Made by a program: the position numbers and the translations under genes. From assembly GCF_016775155.1 (NCBI RefSeq), contig NZ_JAEUGD010000031.1, forward strand, positions 1 to 64,000: a stretch of DNA of 64,000 bases. The letters are read 5' to 3'. The stretch is from Fulvivirga marina (GTDB lineage Bacteria > Bacteroidota > Bacteroidia > Cytophagales > Cyclobacteriaceae). Shown piece after piece: positions 36,306 to 46,910 of this stretch. Under the pieces are notes generated by a model that was not told the origin of the DNA, searched no databases, and worked only from the letters and a program-made list of their open reading frames with translations. Numbering within the stretch: the first letter of the stretch is position 1; each line of letters opens with the position of its first letter.

Positions 36306-37162
36306 AGTCCCAGGTCACTCCCTTTAGATACTAATTGAAGTAGGGTTTTAACCTCCTCTGATTTCGAATGATCACCAATTTTATCGAATGAGTTGACAAG
36401 GTTTCTCAAAGACCTGAGGACAATATCCTGATTACTGCAGGGCTGATAAAAAGTATCTTGAGGGTTAATACGCAACTCTGCAATATAGTTGTCAATATCT
36501 TCCTTTGAGAAGATCAGTCCCCTGTTGAATGCATTGATATAAAACTGAGAGAAATTCTCACTCTCAGGCTTAAAGGTGAGAATAAAAAGGTTGGGCAAGT
36601 TCACCCCATATACAGGCATTTTAAGTTTTTGAGCTACAAGCATGTAGAGTACACATAAAGATATAGGGTTACCCTTCCTTGTTTCCAGCACCACATTGAT
36701 CATTGAATTTCCAGGCGAATGGAAGTTTTTAGTATTTGCCCCAAATTTCAGCTTACTAAATATGACACTATTCAGCAGTTTTACCTGATCATAAGGGTGT
36801 ATATCAATTTTGAATTCCAGCCATGCCTCATAGTAGATCTGTTCCAAATCCTGCCTCAACTTCTGAAGCTCCAGATCGGGGTATTGATAAGTAGCCACCA
36901 ACCACATACCTTCCAAAAGGTCGTTATCTTCTTTTTCAAACCAGGCTACAAGCTTATTTTTAAGAATATCAAATTGAAGTATATGGATTAAATCCTCTAT
37001 CCTGCTCTGAACTAACGGATTAAGATTACTCTCCCATTCTGTTTCTAGAAACGGAATAATTTCTTCACCTAATGAAATGATTTTTTCCTCTACATGGGAA
37101 ATGATCTGAGCATCTTCATCATCAAGCAAAGATACTAATGCCTTTAGTTCGCTTTCTTCCAT
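36302..37162 (-). CDS. SirB1-like transglutaminase-family protein
   Basis: A 286-residue protein with the Transglut-core2 (SirB1) pattern. The motif GNPISLCVLYMLVAQKLKMP, then VYGVNLPNLFIL is the family hallmark, with a Cys in place of the usual catalytic residue region. The N-terminal ~110 residues are acidic and helical; the C-terminus has a TPR-like part (VLRSLRNLVNSFDKIGDHSK). Family members are thought to be protein-binding rather than cross-linking. No neighbour suggests a pathway; it converges with the redoxin gene. Confidence 0.85.
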   Translation of the reverse strand: MEESELKALVSLLDDEDAQIISHVEEKIISLGEEIIPFLETEWESNLNPLVQSRIEDLIHILQFDILKNKLVAWFEKEDNDLLEGMWLVATYQYPDLELQKLRQDLEQIYYEAWLEFKIDIHPYDQVKLLNSVIFSKLKFGANTKNFHSPGNSMINVVLETRKGNPISLCVLYMLVAQKLKMPVYGVNLPNLFILTFKPESENFSQFYINAFNRGLIFSKEDIDNYIAELRINPQDTFYQPCSNQDIVLRSLRNLVNSFDKIGDHSKSEEVKTLLQLVSKGSDLGL

Positions 37163-37299
37163 ATGCTGGTAATGAATGAAAAATAAAGGTTAAGAGATAA
37201 GTAGCGCACTACTTTCCTTAACCTTCTGTTCCAAAATTTAGTAATTTATTCTTTATTAAGTAATGATTCTACTCAGAACAATTTTCAAGCCGAATATTA

Positions 37300-38925
37300 T
37301 CAGGTTTGGATTACTCCAACATTAAACTTATCTACCGGAGCATGATTAGCAGCCTCAATACCCATCGAAATCACCTTTCTTGTCTCTAAAGGATCGATAA
37401 TACCATCTACCCAAAGACGTGCAGCTGCATAATAGGGGCTTAACTCCTCATTGTATTTATCGGTAATCTCCTTAAGCAGATTATCTTCTTCTTCTTTAGT
37501 GATCTCCTTACCTTGAGCTTTTAAAGTAGCCACTTTGATCTGCAAAAGTGTTTTGGCAGCCGAGGCCCCACTCATTACCGCTATTTGCGCCGTTGGCCAG
37601 GCATAAATCAGCCTGGGGTCGTATGCTTTGCCACACATAGCATAATTACCTGCACCATATGAGTTACCTATGACAATAGTAAACTTCGGCACGGTAGAGT
37701 TGGCCATCGCATTGACCATTTTGGCACCATCTTTTATGATACCACCATGTTCCGCCTTACTTCCAACCATAAAACCACTCACATCTTGCAAAAATACCAA
37801 TGGAATTTTACGTTGATTACAGTTCATAATGAACCTGGCAGCCTTATCAGCAGCATCTGAATATATAACTCCCCCCATCTGCATCTCTCCTTTTTTCGAC
37901 TTAACCACTTTACGCTGATTAGCTACTATTCCAACTGCCCAGCCATCTATACGCCCGTATCCGCAAACTATAGTCTTTCCATAAAGCTCTTTGTATTCAT
38001 CAAACTCAGAGTTATCTACAAGTCTTTTTATGATGTCCACTGTGTCATATGGCTTTACCCTGTCCGCAGGCAAAATACCATAGATTTCTTCTGCCTTCTC
38101 TTTAGGTAAGGCAGCCTCTACACGATCAAACCCCGCCTTTTCATCATGACCTATTTTATTGAAAATTGACTTGATATAATCAAGACATGCTTCGTCACTT
38201 TCAAATTTGTTATCTGTAACCCCGGAAATTTCGCAATGCGTAGTAGCTCCCCCAAGAGTTTCATTATCAATATCTTCTCCTACGGCTGCCTTTACCAGAT
38301 ATGAACCAGCCAAGAAGATAGAACCTGTTTTATCAACTATCATTGCCTCATCCGACATGATAGGCAGATAAGCTCCTCCGGCTACACAGCTACCCATAAT
38401 AGCCGCTATTTGCACAATACCCATAGAAGACATTTTTGCATTGTTTCTAAACTGTCTTCCAAAGTGCTCTTTATCAGGAAATATCTCATTTTGCATAGGA
38501 AGAAATACACCCGCACTATCTACAAGATATATTATAGGCAGGCGATTCTCCATGGCAATTTCCTGCGCTCGAAGATTCTTCTTTGCCGTAATCGGAAACC
38601 AAGCCCCAGCCTTTACCGTCGCGTCATTAGCGACAATCATACACTGCCTGCCTTGAACGTAACCAATTCCGGTAACAACACCACCGGAAGGGCAGCCCCC
38701 AACATCCTGATACATACCTTCTCCGGCCAGAACTCCTACTTCAAGAAATTCGCTCCCCTCATCAATCAAATAATTAATACGTTCTCTTGCTGTTAGTTTT
38801 CCTTTTTTGTGATGGGCCTCTATCTTTTTTTCACCACCACCCATTTGGGTCTTTTGAACTTTGATTTTCAGCTGATACAATAGTTGCTTAACACTATCTT
38901 CGTTTTTATTGAATTCTAAATCCAT
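37300..38925 (-). CDS. Acyl-CoA carboxylase carboxyltransferase subunit, MCC beta type
   Basis: A 541-residue biotin-dependent carboxyltransferase subunit. It resembles methylcrotonyl-CoA carboxylase beta: KLTARERINYLIDEGSEFLE, ANDATVKAGAWFPITAKKNL, LVDSAGVFLPMQ, the oxyanion GG pairs near GSCVAGGAYLPIM and GNSYGAGNYAMCGKAYDPR. It would carboxylate methylcrotonyl-CoA in leucine breakdown. No biotin carrier or carboxylase subunit is adjacent. It is a separate paralogue of the propionyl-type subunit at 55.4-57.0 kb. It sits alone between the SirB1-like and MlaD genes. Confidence 0.9.
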   Translation of the reverse strand: MDLEFNKNEDSVKQLLYQLKIKVQKTQMGGGEKKIEAHHKKGKLTARERINYLIDEGSEFLEVGVLAGEGMYQDVGGCPSGGVVTGIGYVQGRQCMIVANDATVKAGAWFPITAKKNLRAQEIAMENRLPIIYLVDSAGVFLPMQNEIFPDKEHFGRQFRNNAKMSSMGIVQIAAIMGSCVAGGAYLPIMSDEAMIVDKTGSIFLAGSYLVKAAVGEDIDNETLGGATTHCEISGVTDNKFESDEACLDYIKSIFNKIGHDEKAGFDRVEAALPKEKAEEIYGILPADRVKPYDTVDIIKRLVDNSEFDEYKELYGKTIVCGYGRIDGWAVGIVANQRKVVKSKKGEMQMGGVIYSDAADKAARFIMNCNQRKIPLVFLQDVSGFMVGSKAEHGGIIKDGAKMVNAMANSTVPKFTIVIGNSYGAGNYAMCGKAYDPRLIYAWPTAQIAVMSGASAAKTLLQIKVATLKAQGKEITKEEEDNLLKEITDKYNEELSPYYAAARLWVDGIIDPLETRKVISMGIEAANHAPVDKFNVGVIQT

Positions 38926-38994
38926 TCAACTTATGGGGTTTAATTTTTTTCGCAAGTTATGTTATCAGGGATAAAAATCAGTCCTTTGAAACAC

Positions 38995-39963
38995 TTAGTT
39001 TTCCTTTTCTTCCTTTTTTGCGGCTTTTCTTCTGTCCTTGGCTATTTTCTTCTTACTCTTGCCAAGAGGAGAAAAAAAGTGTTTCGGCTGAGTGTCCATA
39101 TGGATTAACAATTTATCCAGATTCTCAACTGCTTTATTAAGGTTAACATATAAGGAATCACTGTTAATCAATTTACCAAGGGTACCGTCATTATTAGAAA
39201 ACCGCTCAATTGTCTGATTCAATTTAGCTAGTGTGGTATTAGCTTCTTTGATAGTCTTATTGAGCTCCAGACGTTTTAGGGAATCACTAAATACAGCCAG
39301 ATTGTTTAGCATAGGTCGGCTGGATTTTAGTGTTATGTTGAGTTCCTTTCCTACCTGATCAAAGGTAGCCGTAATTTCATCAAGATTTTCCTTTGTACCT
39401 GCTATTGTGGAGTTTAGAAGTATGGGTGTCTTTTGAAAACCATCCATCATACGGTTAAGCTTATCACTATTACCGGTAAGGTTATCCAAAATTGTGTTGA
39501 TCTTTTTTATAGTAACTTCGAGGCTGTTCGCAACTGGCTGAGCACTTTCTGCCAGTATATCAGCTATTCCCCTATCGAGCACCGCAATTATAGTATCTCC
39601 AGGCTGATGAGGGTCGGTAATATCACCCGTGCTTAGAAGAATGGATTTATTACCCAAAAAATCACCTGTAAGCGTTGCCATTGCCGAATCACCAAGAATA
39701 ACATCACCGCTAAGATCAAGTTCAACAAGAATTTTGTTTTGTTCATTCTGAAGGAGTGAAATCCTGCTGACTCGCCCAACAACAAAACCATTTACAAATA
39801 CGGGATTTGAAACATTAAGACCATCTACGTTTTCATAGATAGCATAGTACTTATCGTTTGAAGAGAAAAAATCTATGCCTTTAAGGTAATTAAATCCTAA
39901 ATAAAGGATGGCAATGCTGAACACCATAAACAAGCCAACCTTGAATTCCTTTGATACCTTCAC
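38995..39963 (-). CDS. MlaD/MCE-domain lipid transport protein
   Basis: A 322-residue periplasmic protein anchored by one N-terminal helix (LFMVFSIAILYLGFNYL). The MCE domain lies at ~38-115 (YAIYENVDGLNVSNPVFVNG, VGRVSRISLL, LTGDFLGNKSILLSTG). The rest is helical (INTILDNLTGNSDKLNRMMD), then a lysine-rich tail (KKKIAKDRRKAAKK). Such proteins form rings that shuttle phospholipids between inner and outer membrane. It follows the amidase gene after 10 bases, with an LptD-like gene divergent beyond it, a coherent envelope cluster. The permease and ATPase genes are not nearby. Confidence 0.9.
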   Translation of the reverse strand: MKVSKEFKVGLFMVFSIAILYLGFNYLKGIDFFSSNDKYYAIYENVDGLNVSNPVFVNGFVVGRVSRISLLQNEQNKILVELDLSGDVILGDSAMATLTGDFLGNKSILLSTGDITDPHQPGDTIIAVLDRGIADILAESAQPVANSLEVTIKKINTILDNLTGNSDKLNRMMDGFQKTPILLNSTIAGTKENLDEITATFDQVGKELNITLKSSRPMLNNLAVFSDSLKRLELNKTIKEANTTLAKLNQTIERFSNNDGTLGKLINSDSLYVNLNKAVENLDKLLIHMDTQPKHFFSPLGKSKKKIAKDRRKAAKKEEKEN

Positions 39964-39973
39964 CTATTCGTTA

Positions 39974-40756
39974 TTAGTTTAATGATTCTATATCGCTTTT
40001 GTAATCTCTGAATGCCCTGAAAATTCCAGAGGCTATATTTGCTTTAATTGATGAATTATTAAGTTCCTTTTCTTCTTTAGGATTTGTCAAATAACCTATT
40101 TCAACCAACACACTAGGCATGGCTGTCCTCCATAGCACCCAGAAACCAGCCTGCTTAACTCCTCTGCTCTTTCTACCTGCCCGTTTACCAAACTGATTTT
40201 CAATATTACTTGCTAGGTACAAACTATTTTCAATATATGCACTCTGAGTGAGAGAAAATAAGATATGTGATTCAGGAGAGTTCGGATCGAAACCTTCGTA
40301 CTTTTCCTCATACCCTTCTTCATATAGAATTACTGAATTTTCGCGTTTAGCTACATCCAGATTGCCCTCTGATTTATGTGGTCCCATAACGTAAGTTTCA
40401 GTACCATAGATACTACTCTTACCTACTGCATTTACATGTATGGAGATGAATACATCCGCATGATTTTTATTAGCTATATGTGCTCTTTGTTCAAGTTCAA
40501 CAAAATTGTCATCCTTTCTGGTATAGACAACCTTTACATCAGGCAGGTATTCCTTGATATATTTCCCCAGCTGCAGTGCTACATCGAGCGCTATGTCCTT
40601 TTCTTCGCTAAACTGACCGTGTGTTCCAGGGTCATGACCTCCATGGCCGGCATCTATAACAACAGTCTTTACCGTAAAATCTGATCGTCTATGCCCGCTT
40701 GAAGAAGTTAGCAAGGTTATTGCTAGGAGAAGGAATACAATGGCAATATTCTTCAC
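39974..40756 (-). CDS. N-acetylmuramoyl-L-alanine amidase (Amidase_3)
   Basis: About 260 residues from the GTG at 40756, which directly precedes a signal anchor (KNIAIVFLLLAITLLTSSSG). An ATG at 40897 would add a basic 47-residue leader and overlap the divergent gene. The catalytic domain shows VVIDAGHGGHDPGTHG, EEKDIALDVALQLG, ISIHVNA and VLVEIGYLTN, which supply the zinc ligands and catalytic Glu. The enzyme cuts the lactyl amide between MurNAc and the peptide stem, so it acts in cell division or wall turnover. It is next to mlaD. Confidence 0.9.
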   Translation of the reverse strand: MKNIAIVFLLLAITLLTSSSGHRRSDFTVKTVVIDAGHGGHDPGTHGQFSEEKDIALDVALQLGKYIKEYLPDVKVVYTRKDDNFVELEQRAHIANKNHADVFISIHVNAVGKSSIYGTETYVMGPHKSEGNLDVAKRENSVILYEEGYEEKYEGFDPNSPESHILFSLTQSAYIENSLYLASNIENQFGKRAGRKSRGVKQAGFWVLWRTAMPSVLVEIGYLTNPKEEKELNNSSIKANIASGIFRAFRDYKSDIESLN

Positions 40757-40772
40757 AATCTTTCGCTTCTTA

Positions 40773-40792
40773 AAAGTTATTCCGATAACTTT
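40773..40792. promoter_or_regulatory. Palindrome between divergent amidase and LptD-like genes
   Basis: AAAGTTAT at 40773-40780 and ATAACTTT at 40785-40792 pair perfectly around TCCG. The site lies in the short gap between the preferred starts of the two divergent genes and contains TAACTTT on both strands, close to a TAnnTTTG box. A shared operator or paired promoter is inferred. Confidence 0.45.
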
Positions 40793-40841
40793 ACGCAAAA
40801 TTGTAAATTTTTCTCTAAAACCGAAAAATACGTTATATAAA

Positions 40842-43580
40842 TTGGAATCATGCGGCTTTTCGAAGTATAGTTTACTTTGTTTTTTTTGGTTTTTCATCTC
40901 TATAGGTTACGCTCAAAATCCTGAAAAAAATATAAATTCCAGTAAGGAACTACTAGGCAAACAAACCATAGCTGCTGATACTACCATTAACAGTGATAGC
41001 ACTACAATAGTTACAGACTCTTCATCTACTGACTCTGCCATTACTCCACCGGCACCTGACAGTGATATTGAGACTACCATCAATTACTCTGCCAGAGATT
41101 CCATTAATTTTTCCGTGGATTCAAAGATCGTGAAGTTATACGGAGATGCCAAAATTGACTATGGTGCAATAAAGCTTGAAGCCAACCATATTGTAATAGA
41201 TTACAACAAAAATACACTCACCGCTCATGGGCGAAAAGATTCATTAGGGAGAAAGGTCGGCTATCCTATATTTAAAAATGGGACCGAGGTTTATGAGACC
41301 AAAGACATTACCTACAACTTCAAAACAGGTAGAGCAAGAATAACCGAAGTAGTTACCCAACAGGGTGAAGGCTACCTACATGGTGAGACTGTATTTAAAA
41401 ACTCTCGAAATGAACTTTTCAGTATAAACAACTCATACACCACCTGCGACCTGGCAGAGCCTCATTACCGAATAAGAGCCAAGAGAACGAAGGCCATCCC
41501 AGATGACAAGATTGTTTCAGGGCCATTCCACCTGGAAATCAACGATGTACCTACTCCTTTAGGTTTTTTCTTTGGTATGTTTCCCGCTAAAAACGAAGCT
41601 TCATCAGGCATAATAATACCAACATATGGTGAAGAAAGAAGAAGGGGCTTTTTTCTCAGAGGTGGAGGATACTTTTTTGACATTAACGAATATGTAAAGG
41701 CTACCCTGAGAGGTGACATCTACTCTAAAGGAGGACACGGTCTGGATCTGAATACCGTCTACAAAAAAAGATATTCCTATAATGGAAATTTCAATTTCAC
41801 CTACACTAAACTCAAAGCTTCAGATAATATAGAAGACAAGAGTTCAAGCAATGACTACCGCCTTACCTGGAGCCATTCACCTGAATCTAAAGGAACAAGT
41901 AGGTTTTCAGCTTCAGTGAACGCCGCAACCTCCACCTACAACCAGAACAATTATCTGGGATTTGATGTTGATCAAAGCAATCAAAGGTTAAACAACTTTA
42001 CCAGAAAGTTGAGCTCGAACATTTCCTACTCAAAAACATTCCAGGGCACACCTTTCTCTATGGGTCTAAGCATGCGCCACAACCAGGACGTATCCACAAG
42101 ACAGGTAGACTTATTGTTACCTTCTTTAACCTTTAACATGGCTAACGTTTATCCATTTAGAGGAAAATCAGGAAGCTCAAATTCATGGATAGACAAGATA
42201 AATGTAAGATATACACTGGCCGGAACCAATGAAGTAACAAACAATCTGGGAAGAATAGGCTCCGATGCATCACAGGATAGTATTGCTCCTCTTAACTTTG
42301 ACACTTTTGGCACTTTCCTGAAAAATTCTGAAAAGGGTTTTAAACATACCGTTCCCCTTAGCACATCTTTTAAGGTATTTAAGTATTTTACAGCAACTCC
42401 ATCAATTAGCTATGAAGAAAAGTGGTACTTCGAAAAGCTACTTTGGGGGCTGGACCCTGACAATGTTAATAATGCAATTGTTATCGACACACTCAATGGC
42501 TTCAACAGGGTTTACTCCTACAGCCTTAGCACAGGGTTTAATACAAGGCTATATGGAACACATTTTTTCAAGAAAGGCCGTATAAAGGCCATAAGACATG
42601 TAATGAACCCAAGTTTATCATTCTCATACCGACCTGATTTCAGTGATGAGAAATATGGATATTTTGACCGGGTAGTAATTCAGGAAGGTGAGAGAGCAGG
42701 TGAGGAAATTGTTAAATCAAAGTATCAGGGCTTTGTTTATGGTGGCCCTTCCATAGGGGAAAGCGGAAGCATAGGACTTTCCATAAATAACACACTTGAA
42801 ATGAAAGTGGACTCAAAAAAAGACACTGTGGATCAGGCTGTGAAAGTCCCCATACTCAACAACTTTGGACTGAGTACTTCTTATAATATCGTTGCTGATT
42901 CCTTCAAGCTATCCAATATTAGCCTAAGGGCGAACACTTCGGTCTTCAACAAAAAGCTCAACATCAATGTCAACGGAAGTATCAATCCATATGTGTGGAT
43001 ATTAGACAGTACGACAGTAAACTCTAGAGACCAGTCTACTATTTACTATCAACACCGCATTGATAGATATACCTGGAATAATGGACAGGGTATTGGTCAA
43101 CTTTCCAGTGCATCCATTGCTTTGAGCACCAATTTAAGTGCAAGGGGAAGGGAAAAGGATGCAAAAACAACAGATAGAATTAATGACTCAGGTCTTAACG
43201 AGCAAGATAAGCAGTTCCTGCTCAATGACCCCAGCACATATGTTGACTTTAGCATACCATGGAATTTACGGGTTAACTACAGTTTAAACTATTCCAAGCA
43301 AGGCTTTAAGGATGCACTAATTACTCAGACCCTCAGGCTTTCCGGAGACTTTTCGTTAACCGATAAATGGAAAGTAACATTTAATACCGGATACGACTTT
43401 GAGAAAAAAGATGTAACACCAACTACCTTGGGGATTTCCAGAGATTTACATTGCTGGGAGATGAATCTTAACTGGACACCTTTTGGGGCATACACCAACT
43501 ATAACTTCGTTATCAGGGTAAAATCGTCTTTACTACAAGACCTGAAGCTCAACAGAACCAGAAGTTTCTACGACAATTAA
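40842..43580 (+). CDS. LptD-like outer-membrane LPS assembly protein
   Basis: About 912 residues from the TTG at 40842, which begins a standard signal peptide (ESCGFSKYSLLCFFWFFISI, then GYAQ). An upstream ATG at 40740 would overlap the amidase gene and bury the signal. An OstA-like periplasmic segment follows at ~80-230 (LYGDAKIDYGAIKLEANHIV, ITYNFKTGRARITEVVTQQGEG, with Cys in YTTCDLAEPHYRI), then a large beta barrel of alternating aromatic strands. LptD inserts lipopolysaccharide into the outer leaflet. Sequence similarity to the Bacteroidota putative LptD family is clear; partner LptE is not in the window. Confidence 0.87.
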   Translation: MESCGFSKYSLLCFFWFFISIGYAQNPEKNINSSKELLGKQTIAADTTINSDSTTIVTDSSSTDSAITPPAPDSDIETTINYSARDSINFSVDSKIVKLYGDAKIDYGAIKLEANHIVIDYNKNTLTAHGRKDSLGRKVGYPIFKNGTEVYETKDITYNFKTGRARITEVVTQQGEGYLHGETVFKNSRNELFSINNSYTTCDLAEPHYRIRAKRTKAIPDDKIVSGPFHLEINDVPTPLGFFFGMFPAKNEASSGIIIPTYGEERRRGFFLRGGGYFFDINEYVKATLRGDIYSKGGHGLDLNTVYKKRYSYNGNFNFTYTKLKASDNIEDKSSSNDYRLTWSHSPESKGTSRFSASVNAATSTYNQNNYLGFDVDQSNQRLNNFTRKLSSNISYSKTFQGTPFSMGLSMRHNQDVSTRQVDLLLPSLTFNMANVYPFRGKSGSSNSWIDKINVRYTLAGTNEVTNNLGRIGSDASQDSIAPLNFDTFGTFLKNSEKGFKHTVPLSTSFKVFKYFTATPSISYEEKWYFEKLLWGLDPDNVNNAIVIDTLNGFNRVYSYSLSTGFNTRLYGTHFFKKGRIKAIRHVMNPSLSFSYRPDFSDEKYGYFDRVVIQEGERAGEEIVKSKYQGFVYGGPSIGESGSIGLSINNTLEMKVDSKKDTVDQAVKVPILNNFGLSTSYNIVADSFKLSNISLRANTSVFNKKLNINVNGSINPYVWILDSTTVNSRDQSTIYYQHRIDRYTWNNGQGIGQLSSASIALSTNLSARGREKDAKTTDRINDSGLNEQDKQFLLNDPSTYVDFSIPWNLRVNYSLNYSKQGFKDALITQTLRLSGDFSLTDKWKVTFNTGYDFEKKDVTPTTLGISRDLHCWEMNLNWTPFGAYTNYNFVIRVKSSLLQDLKLNRTRSFYDN

Positions 43581-43630
43581 CACTTCACTTTGAGCAAATG
43601 GGGCTTGACCTATTCATATAAATAACAAGC

Positions 43631-43665
43631 AAAAAAAGAGCAGCTTTATCACGAAAGCTGCTCTT
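43631..43665 (-). terminator. Intrinsic terminator of lysS
   Basis: A perfect 12-bp stem (AAGAGCAGCTTT/AAAGCTGCTCTT, 43636-43665) with a 6-base loop is followed on the minus strand by seven T. It lies 22 bases past the lysS stop. On the plus strand no T-run follows, so it serves mainly lysS. Confidence 0.85.
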
Positions 43666-43686
43666 CGAATATATAATATGCTGATT

Positions 43687-45420
43687 TTATTCTTCAGTCC
43701 AGCTCTTAACCTCTTCGATATCCGGATTTTTCACACCTTCCAACTTCATTTTCTTTCTCATGCCACAAACGTCATTAAAAAGCTTATTAGGGTTTGCTTC
43801 TTTCAGTTGCTTAATGGTTGAAATACCCAACTTCTGCATGATTGGAATCAACTCTTCTCTAACTCCTGCATTTTTATAATCCTCTGCAGTCGCCACTTCA
43901 ACTTTCTTCTCAGGGCGTAACTGAGGAAAGAAAAGCACATCCTGAATTGAGTTTGAGTTAGTCATAATCATACTCAACCTGTCAATACCAACCCCTAGAC
44001 CAGCCGTCGGCGGCATACCATATTCCAATGCGCGTAAGAAATCTTCATCGAGAGTCATAGCCTCTTCATCCCCTCGCTTACCCAGTTCTAACTGCTCTTC
44101 AAATCTCTTTCTCTGGTCTATTGGATCATTCAGCTCTGAGAATGCATTACATATTTCCTTACCATTAGCAATAGCCTCAAAACGCTCAACCAAACCTTCC
44201 TTAGAACGGTGCTTTTTAGCCAGAGGAGACATTTCTACCGGATAGTCAGTAATGAAAGTGGGTTGTATTAGCTGTCCTTCACACTTCTCACCAAAAATCT
44301 CGTCTATCAGCTTTCCTTTGCCCATGGTTTCATCTATGGGCACATCTAACTCTTTAGCTGTTTTCCTTAACTCAGCCTCATCCATTTCAGAAATATCAAT
44401 ACCAGTAAAGTGTTCGATGGCCTCAAACATGGTAAAGCGCTTCCATGGCCTCTTAAAGTCAAGCACATTCTCACCAACTTGTACTTTAGTAGTACCATGA
44501 AGATCCATTGCCACTTTCTCTATCATCTCCTCCACGAGATCCATCATCCAGTTGTAGTCTTTATAAGCAACATACAACTCAACCTGAGTAAACTCCGGAT
44601 TATGAAACCTAGACATCCCCTCATTTCTGAAGTCTTTAGAAAACTCATAAACTCCGTCAAAACCTCCAACGATCAATCTCTTTAAATATAATTCATTCGC
44701 AATACGCAGGTATAAAGTCATATCAAGCGTATTATGGTGTGTTTTAAAAGGCTTTGCCGCAGCTCCTCCGTATAGTGGCTGAAGTATTGGTGTCTCAACT
44801 TCCAAATAGCCTCTGTCATTAAGATACTCTCTCATGGAGTTGACCAATTTAGTCCTTTTAACGAAAGCATCTTTTACATGTGAGTTGACAATTAAATCAA
44901 CATAACGCTGTCTATACCTTAATTCAGGATCTGAAAACGCATCATGTTTCACAACATTTCCATCCTCATCTTTCGTTTCTTTTACTACAGGAAGTGGCTT
45001 CAAAGATTTTGACAACACCTTTAGCTCAGTAACATGAATAGATATTTCACCGGTCTGCGTAGTAAAAACGTATCCTTTCACTCCAATGATATCTCCAATA
45101 TCAAGAAGTTTTTTAAACACTGTATTGTAGAGAGTTTTATCCTCCTCCGGACAGATATCATCTCTTCTAAGGTATATCTGGATACGGCCTGTAGAATCCT
45201 GAATTTCAGCAAAAGCAGCCGAACCCATGATCCTTCTACTCATTAAGCGACCTGCAATGGAAATATTCTTATAGTCAATCTTCTGCTTTTCATAGTTTTC
45301 ATGAATTTCCTTGGCAGAAACATTAACATTATACAACTCTGACGGGTATGGATCTATACCCAACTCTTCCAGTTTTTTTCTGGCTTCTCGTCTTACGATT
45401 TCCTGTTCGCTTAACTGCAT
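43687..45420 (-). CDS. lysS: Lysyl-tRNA synthetase, class II
   Basis: A 577-residue enzyme that charges tRNA(Lys). An OB-fold anticodon-binding domain lies at ~55-170 ([20 protein letters not shown]), followed by the class II catalytic domain with motif 2 [20 protein letters not shown] and motif 3 [19 protein letters not shown]. After the usual end ([10 protein letters not shown]) a ~75-residue helical tail follows, which I recall from Bacteroidota LysS. The start is put at the ATG at 45420 because a TAnnTTTG promoter box lies between it and the earlier in-frame start at 45534. It has its own terminator. Confidence 0.95.
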   Translation of the reverse strand: MQLSEQEIVRREARKKLEELGIDPYPSELYNVNVSAKEIHENYEKQKIDYKNISIAGRLMSRRIMGSAAFAEIQDSTGRIQIYLRRDDICPEEDKTLYNTVFKKLLDIGDIIGVKGYVFTTQTGEISIHVTELKVLSKSLKPLPVVKETKDEDGNVVKHDAFSDPELRYRQRYVDLIVNSHVKDAFVKRTKLVNSMREYLNDRGYLEVETPILQPLYGGAAAKPFKTHHNTLDMTLYLRIANELYLKRLIVGGFDGVYEFSKDFRNEGMSRFHNPEFTQVELYVAYKDYNWMMDLVEEMIEKVAMDLHGTTKVQVGENVLDFKRPWKRFTMFEAIEHFTGIDISEMDEAELRKTAKELDVPIDETMGKGKLIDEIFGEKCEGQLIQPTFITDYPVEMSPLAKKHRSKEGLVERFEAIANGKEICNAFSELNDPIDQRKRFEEQLELGKRGDEEAMTLDEDFLRALEYGMPPTAGLGVGIDRLSMIMTNSNSIQDVLFFPQLRPEKKVEVATAEDYKNAGVREELIPIMQKLGISTIKQLKEANPNKLFNDVCGMRKKMKLEGVKNPDIEEVKSWTEE

Positions 45421-45454
45421 AGTATTATAATTACCTTTAAAACTTAATAAGGCG

Positions 45455-45462
45455 CAAAGATA
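45455..45462 (-). promoter_or_regulatory. Promoter -7 box for lysS
   Basis: TATCTTTG on the minus strand fits TAnnTTTG and lies 34 bases before the lysS ATG. Confidence 0.55.
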
Positions 45463-45547
45463 GATGAAAGATATTAGAATTGGTATTGTTTTAACCAATA
45501 GCACTTTACTCCGCATAACAACGGAGTAAAGCAAAGTTTCCAGATTA

Positions 45548-46726
45548 TTAGTTTTCTCTTCTCTTCAGTTCTTTTCTGATCAGAGACAATTCCCGGCTGC
45601 TTTGACCTGCCACAGAAGTATTTTCTTCCGCACGTCTGAACAAATAAGGCATTACAGAATTTATCGGACCGTAAGGAACATACTTAGCCACATTATATCC
45701 AGCCTTAGCCAAGTTGAAAGATATGTTGTCGCTCATTCCATAAAGTTGCGCAAAATAAACCCTCGGATCATCGTTGTTCATACTATGCTTCTCCATAAGC
45801 AGCGCCAGGTAATAGTTGCTATACTCGTTATGTGAACCACACACAAGGCTTACCCGTTGTTTGTTATCGATGCAAAAAGCTAACGCCTGATTAAACTGAT
45901 TATCAGTAGCATCTTTAGTAGGCTGGATCGGGCTAGGGTATCCCATTTCTTCTGCTCTTTCACGTTCTTTCTCCATGTATGCTCCCCTTACTAGTTTTGC
46001 TCCTAAATAGTAGTTATTCATTGCTGCATAATGGAAGGCCTTACGAAGATTTTCGAGCATATTTACACGATACATCTGGTAGGTATTATAAACTATAGCT
46101 CTTTGTTGATTATATTTCTCCATCATCTCAGCTGCCAACTCATCTATAGGGTCCTGTATCCATGAATCTTCAGCATCAATTAGAATAGGTACACCTGACT
46201 CAAAGGCATATTTACAAACTTCATTTACTCGATTTCTAATTCGATCATATGCAGCTTTCTCCTTTTCAGTCAGCTCTTTCCCTTCTTGTATTTTCTGAAA
46301 AAGCGTAGAACTACCCAGTCCGGTAGGTTTGAAAACACAGAATGGTATATGCCTGGACTCCTTTGCCTTAGTGATTGTCTTAAGAATTTCTTCCTTAGTA
46401 TTATTAAAACTATGCTCATTTTCCTCTCCTTCAACAGAGTAATCCAATATTGTACCTATTCGATAGGTAGCAAGCTCATTGATAGTATGCTGGCTGTCCT
46501 CTATGTTTTCTCCTCCGCAAAAATGCTCAAAAACCGTATTCTTTATTAGCCCTTTTATTGGAAGATGAAGTTTGAGTGCAAACTTTACTGAGCCTGTAGC
46601 CACCCTGGACACAAATGGGTTGTTCATTACAGAAAACATAAGATTAGCCTTTCTAAGTGCTTTGTTTGACTTGGCCTCAAATGCTACTGAGGTATCATCA
46701 AAAGAGATGTTGGACTTTAACTGCAT
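45548..46726 (-). CDS. Proline dehydrogenase
   Basis: A 392-residue FAD enzyme that oxidises proline to pyrroline-5-carboxylate. The barrel signatures include [57 protein letters not shown] and the FAD/substrate-binding C-terminus with [20 protein letters not shown]. It is a stand-alone enzyme, not a PutA fusion. The ATG at 46726 is chosen because the promoter box lies between it and the earlier in-frame ATG. It fits with the proline-releasing peptidases of the 11-16 kb region. Confidence 0.93.
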   Translation of the reverse strand: MQLKSNISFDDTSVAFEAKSNKALRKANLMFSVMNNPFVSRVATGSVKFALKLHLPIKGLIKNTVFEHFCGGENIEDSQHTINELATYRIGTILDYSVEGEENEHSFNNTKEEILKTITKAKESRHIPFCVFKPTGLGSSTLFQKIQEGKELTEKEKAAYDRIRNRVNEVCKYAFESGVPILIDAEDSWIQDPIDELAAEMMEKYNQQRAIVYNTYQMYRVNMLENLRKAFHYAAMNNYYLGAKLVRGAYMEKERERAEEMGYPSPIQPTKDATDNQFNQALAFCIDNKQRVSLVCGSHNEYSNYYLALLMEKHSMNNDDPRVYFAQLYGMSDNISFNLAKAGYNVAKYVPYGPINSVMPYLFRRAEENTSVAGQSSRELSLIRKELKRREN

Positions 46727-46748
46727 AGGAGAATTAAATTTTCGGGTA

Positions 46749-46756
46749 CAAAGATA
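46749..46756 (-). promoter_or_regulatory. Promoter -7 box for proline dehydrogenase
   Basis: TATCTTTG on the minus strand fits TAnnTTTG and lies 22 bases before the ATG at 46726, giving a short leader. Confidence 0.55.
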
Positions 46757-46910
46757 TAAATTAACCAATTCCGTCCTGTTTTTTTATTTTTTAAATATCT
46801 TTAAATCACCAAAAAAGCAACAGAATTTTGTGATTCTGACACCATTGCAAAGCAGGCTCCTCAAATCAAAATACAAGGTATAAAAATAAAAGGCTGTAAA
46901 TCGAATAGGT

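Noticed and set aside
45421-45534. N-terminal extension of lysS
   Set aside because: A TAnnTTTG promoter lies inside it and the added residues are hydrophobic and unlike LysS.
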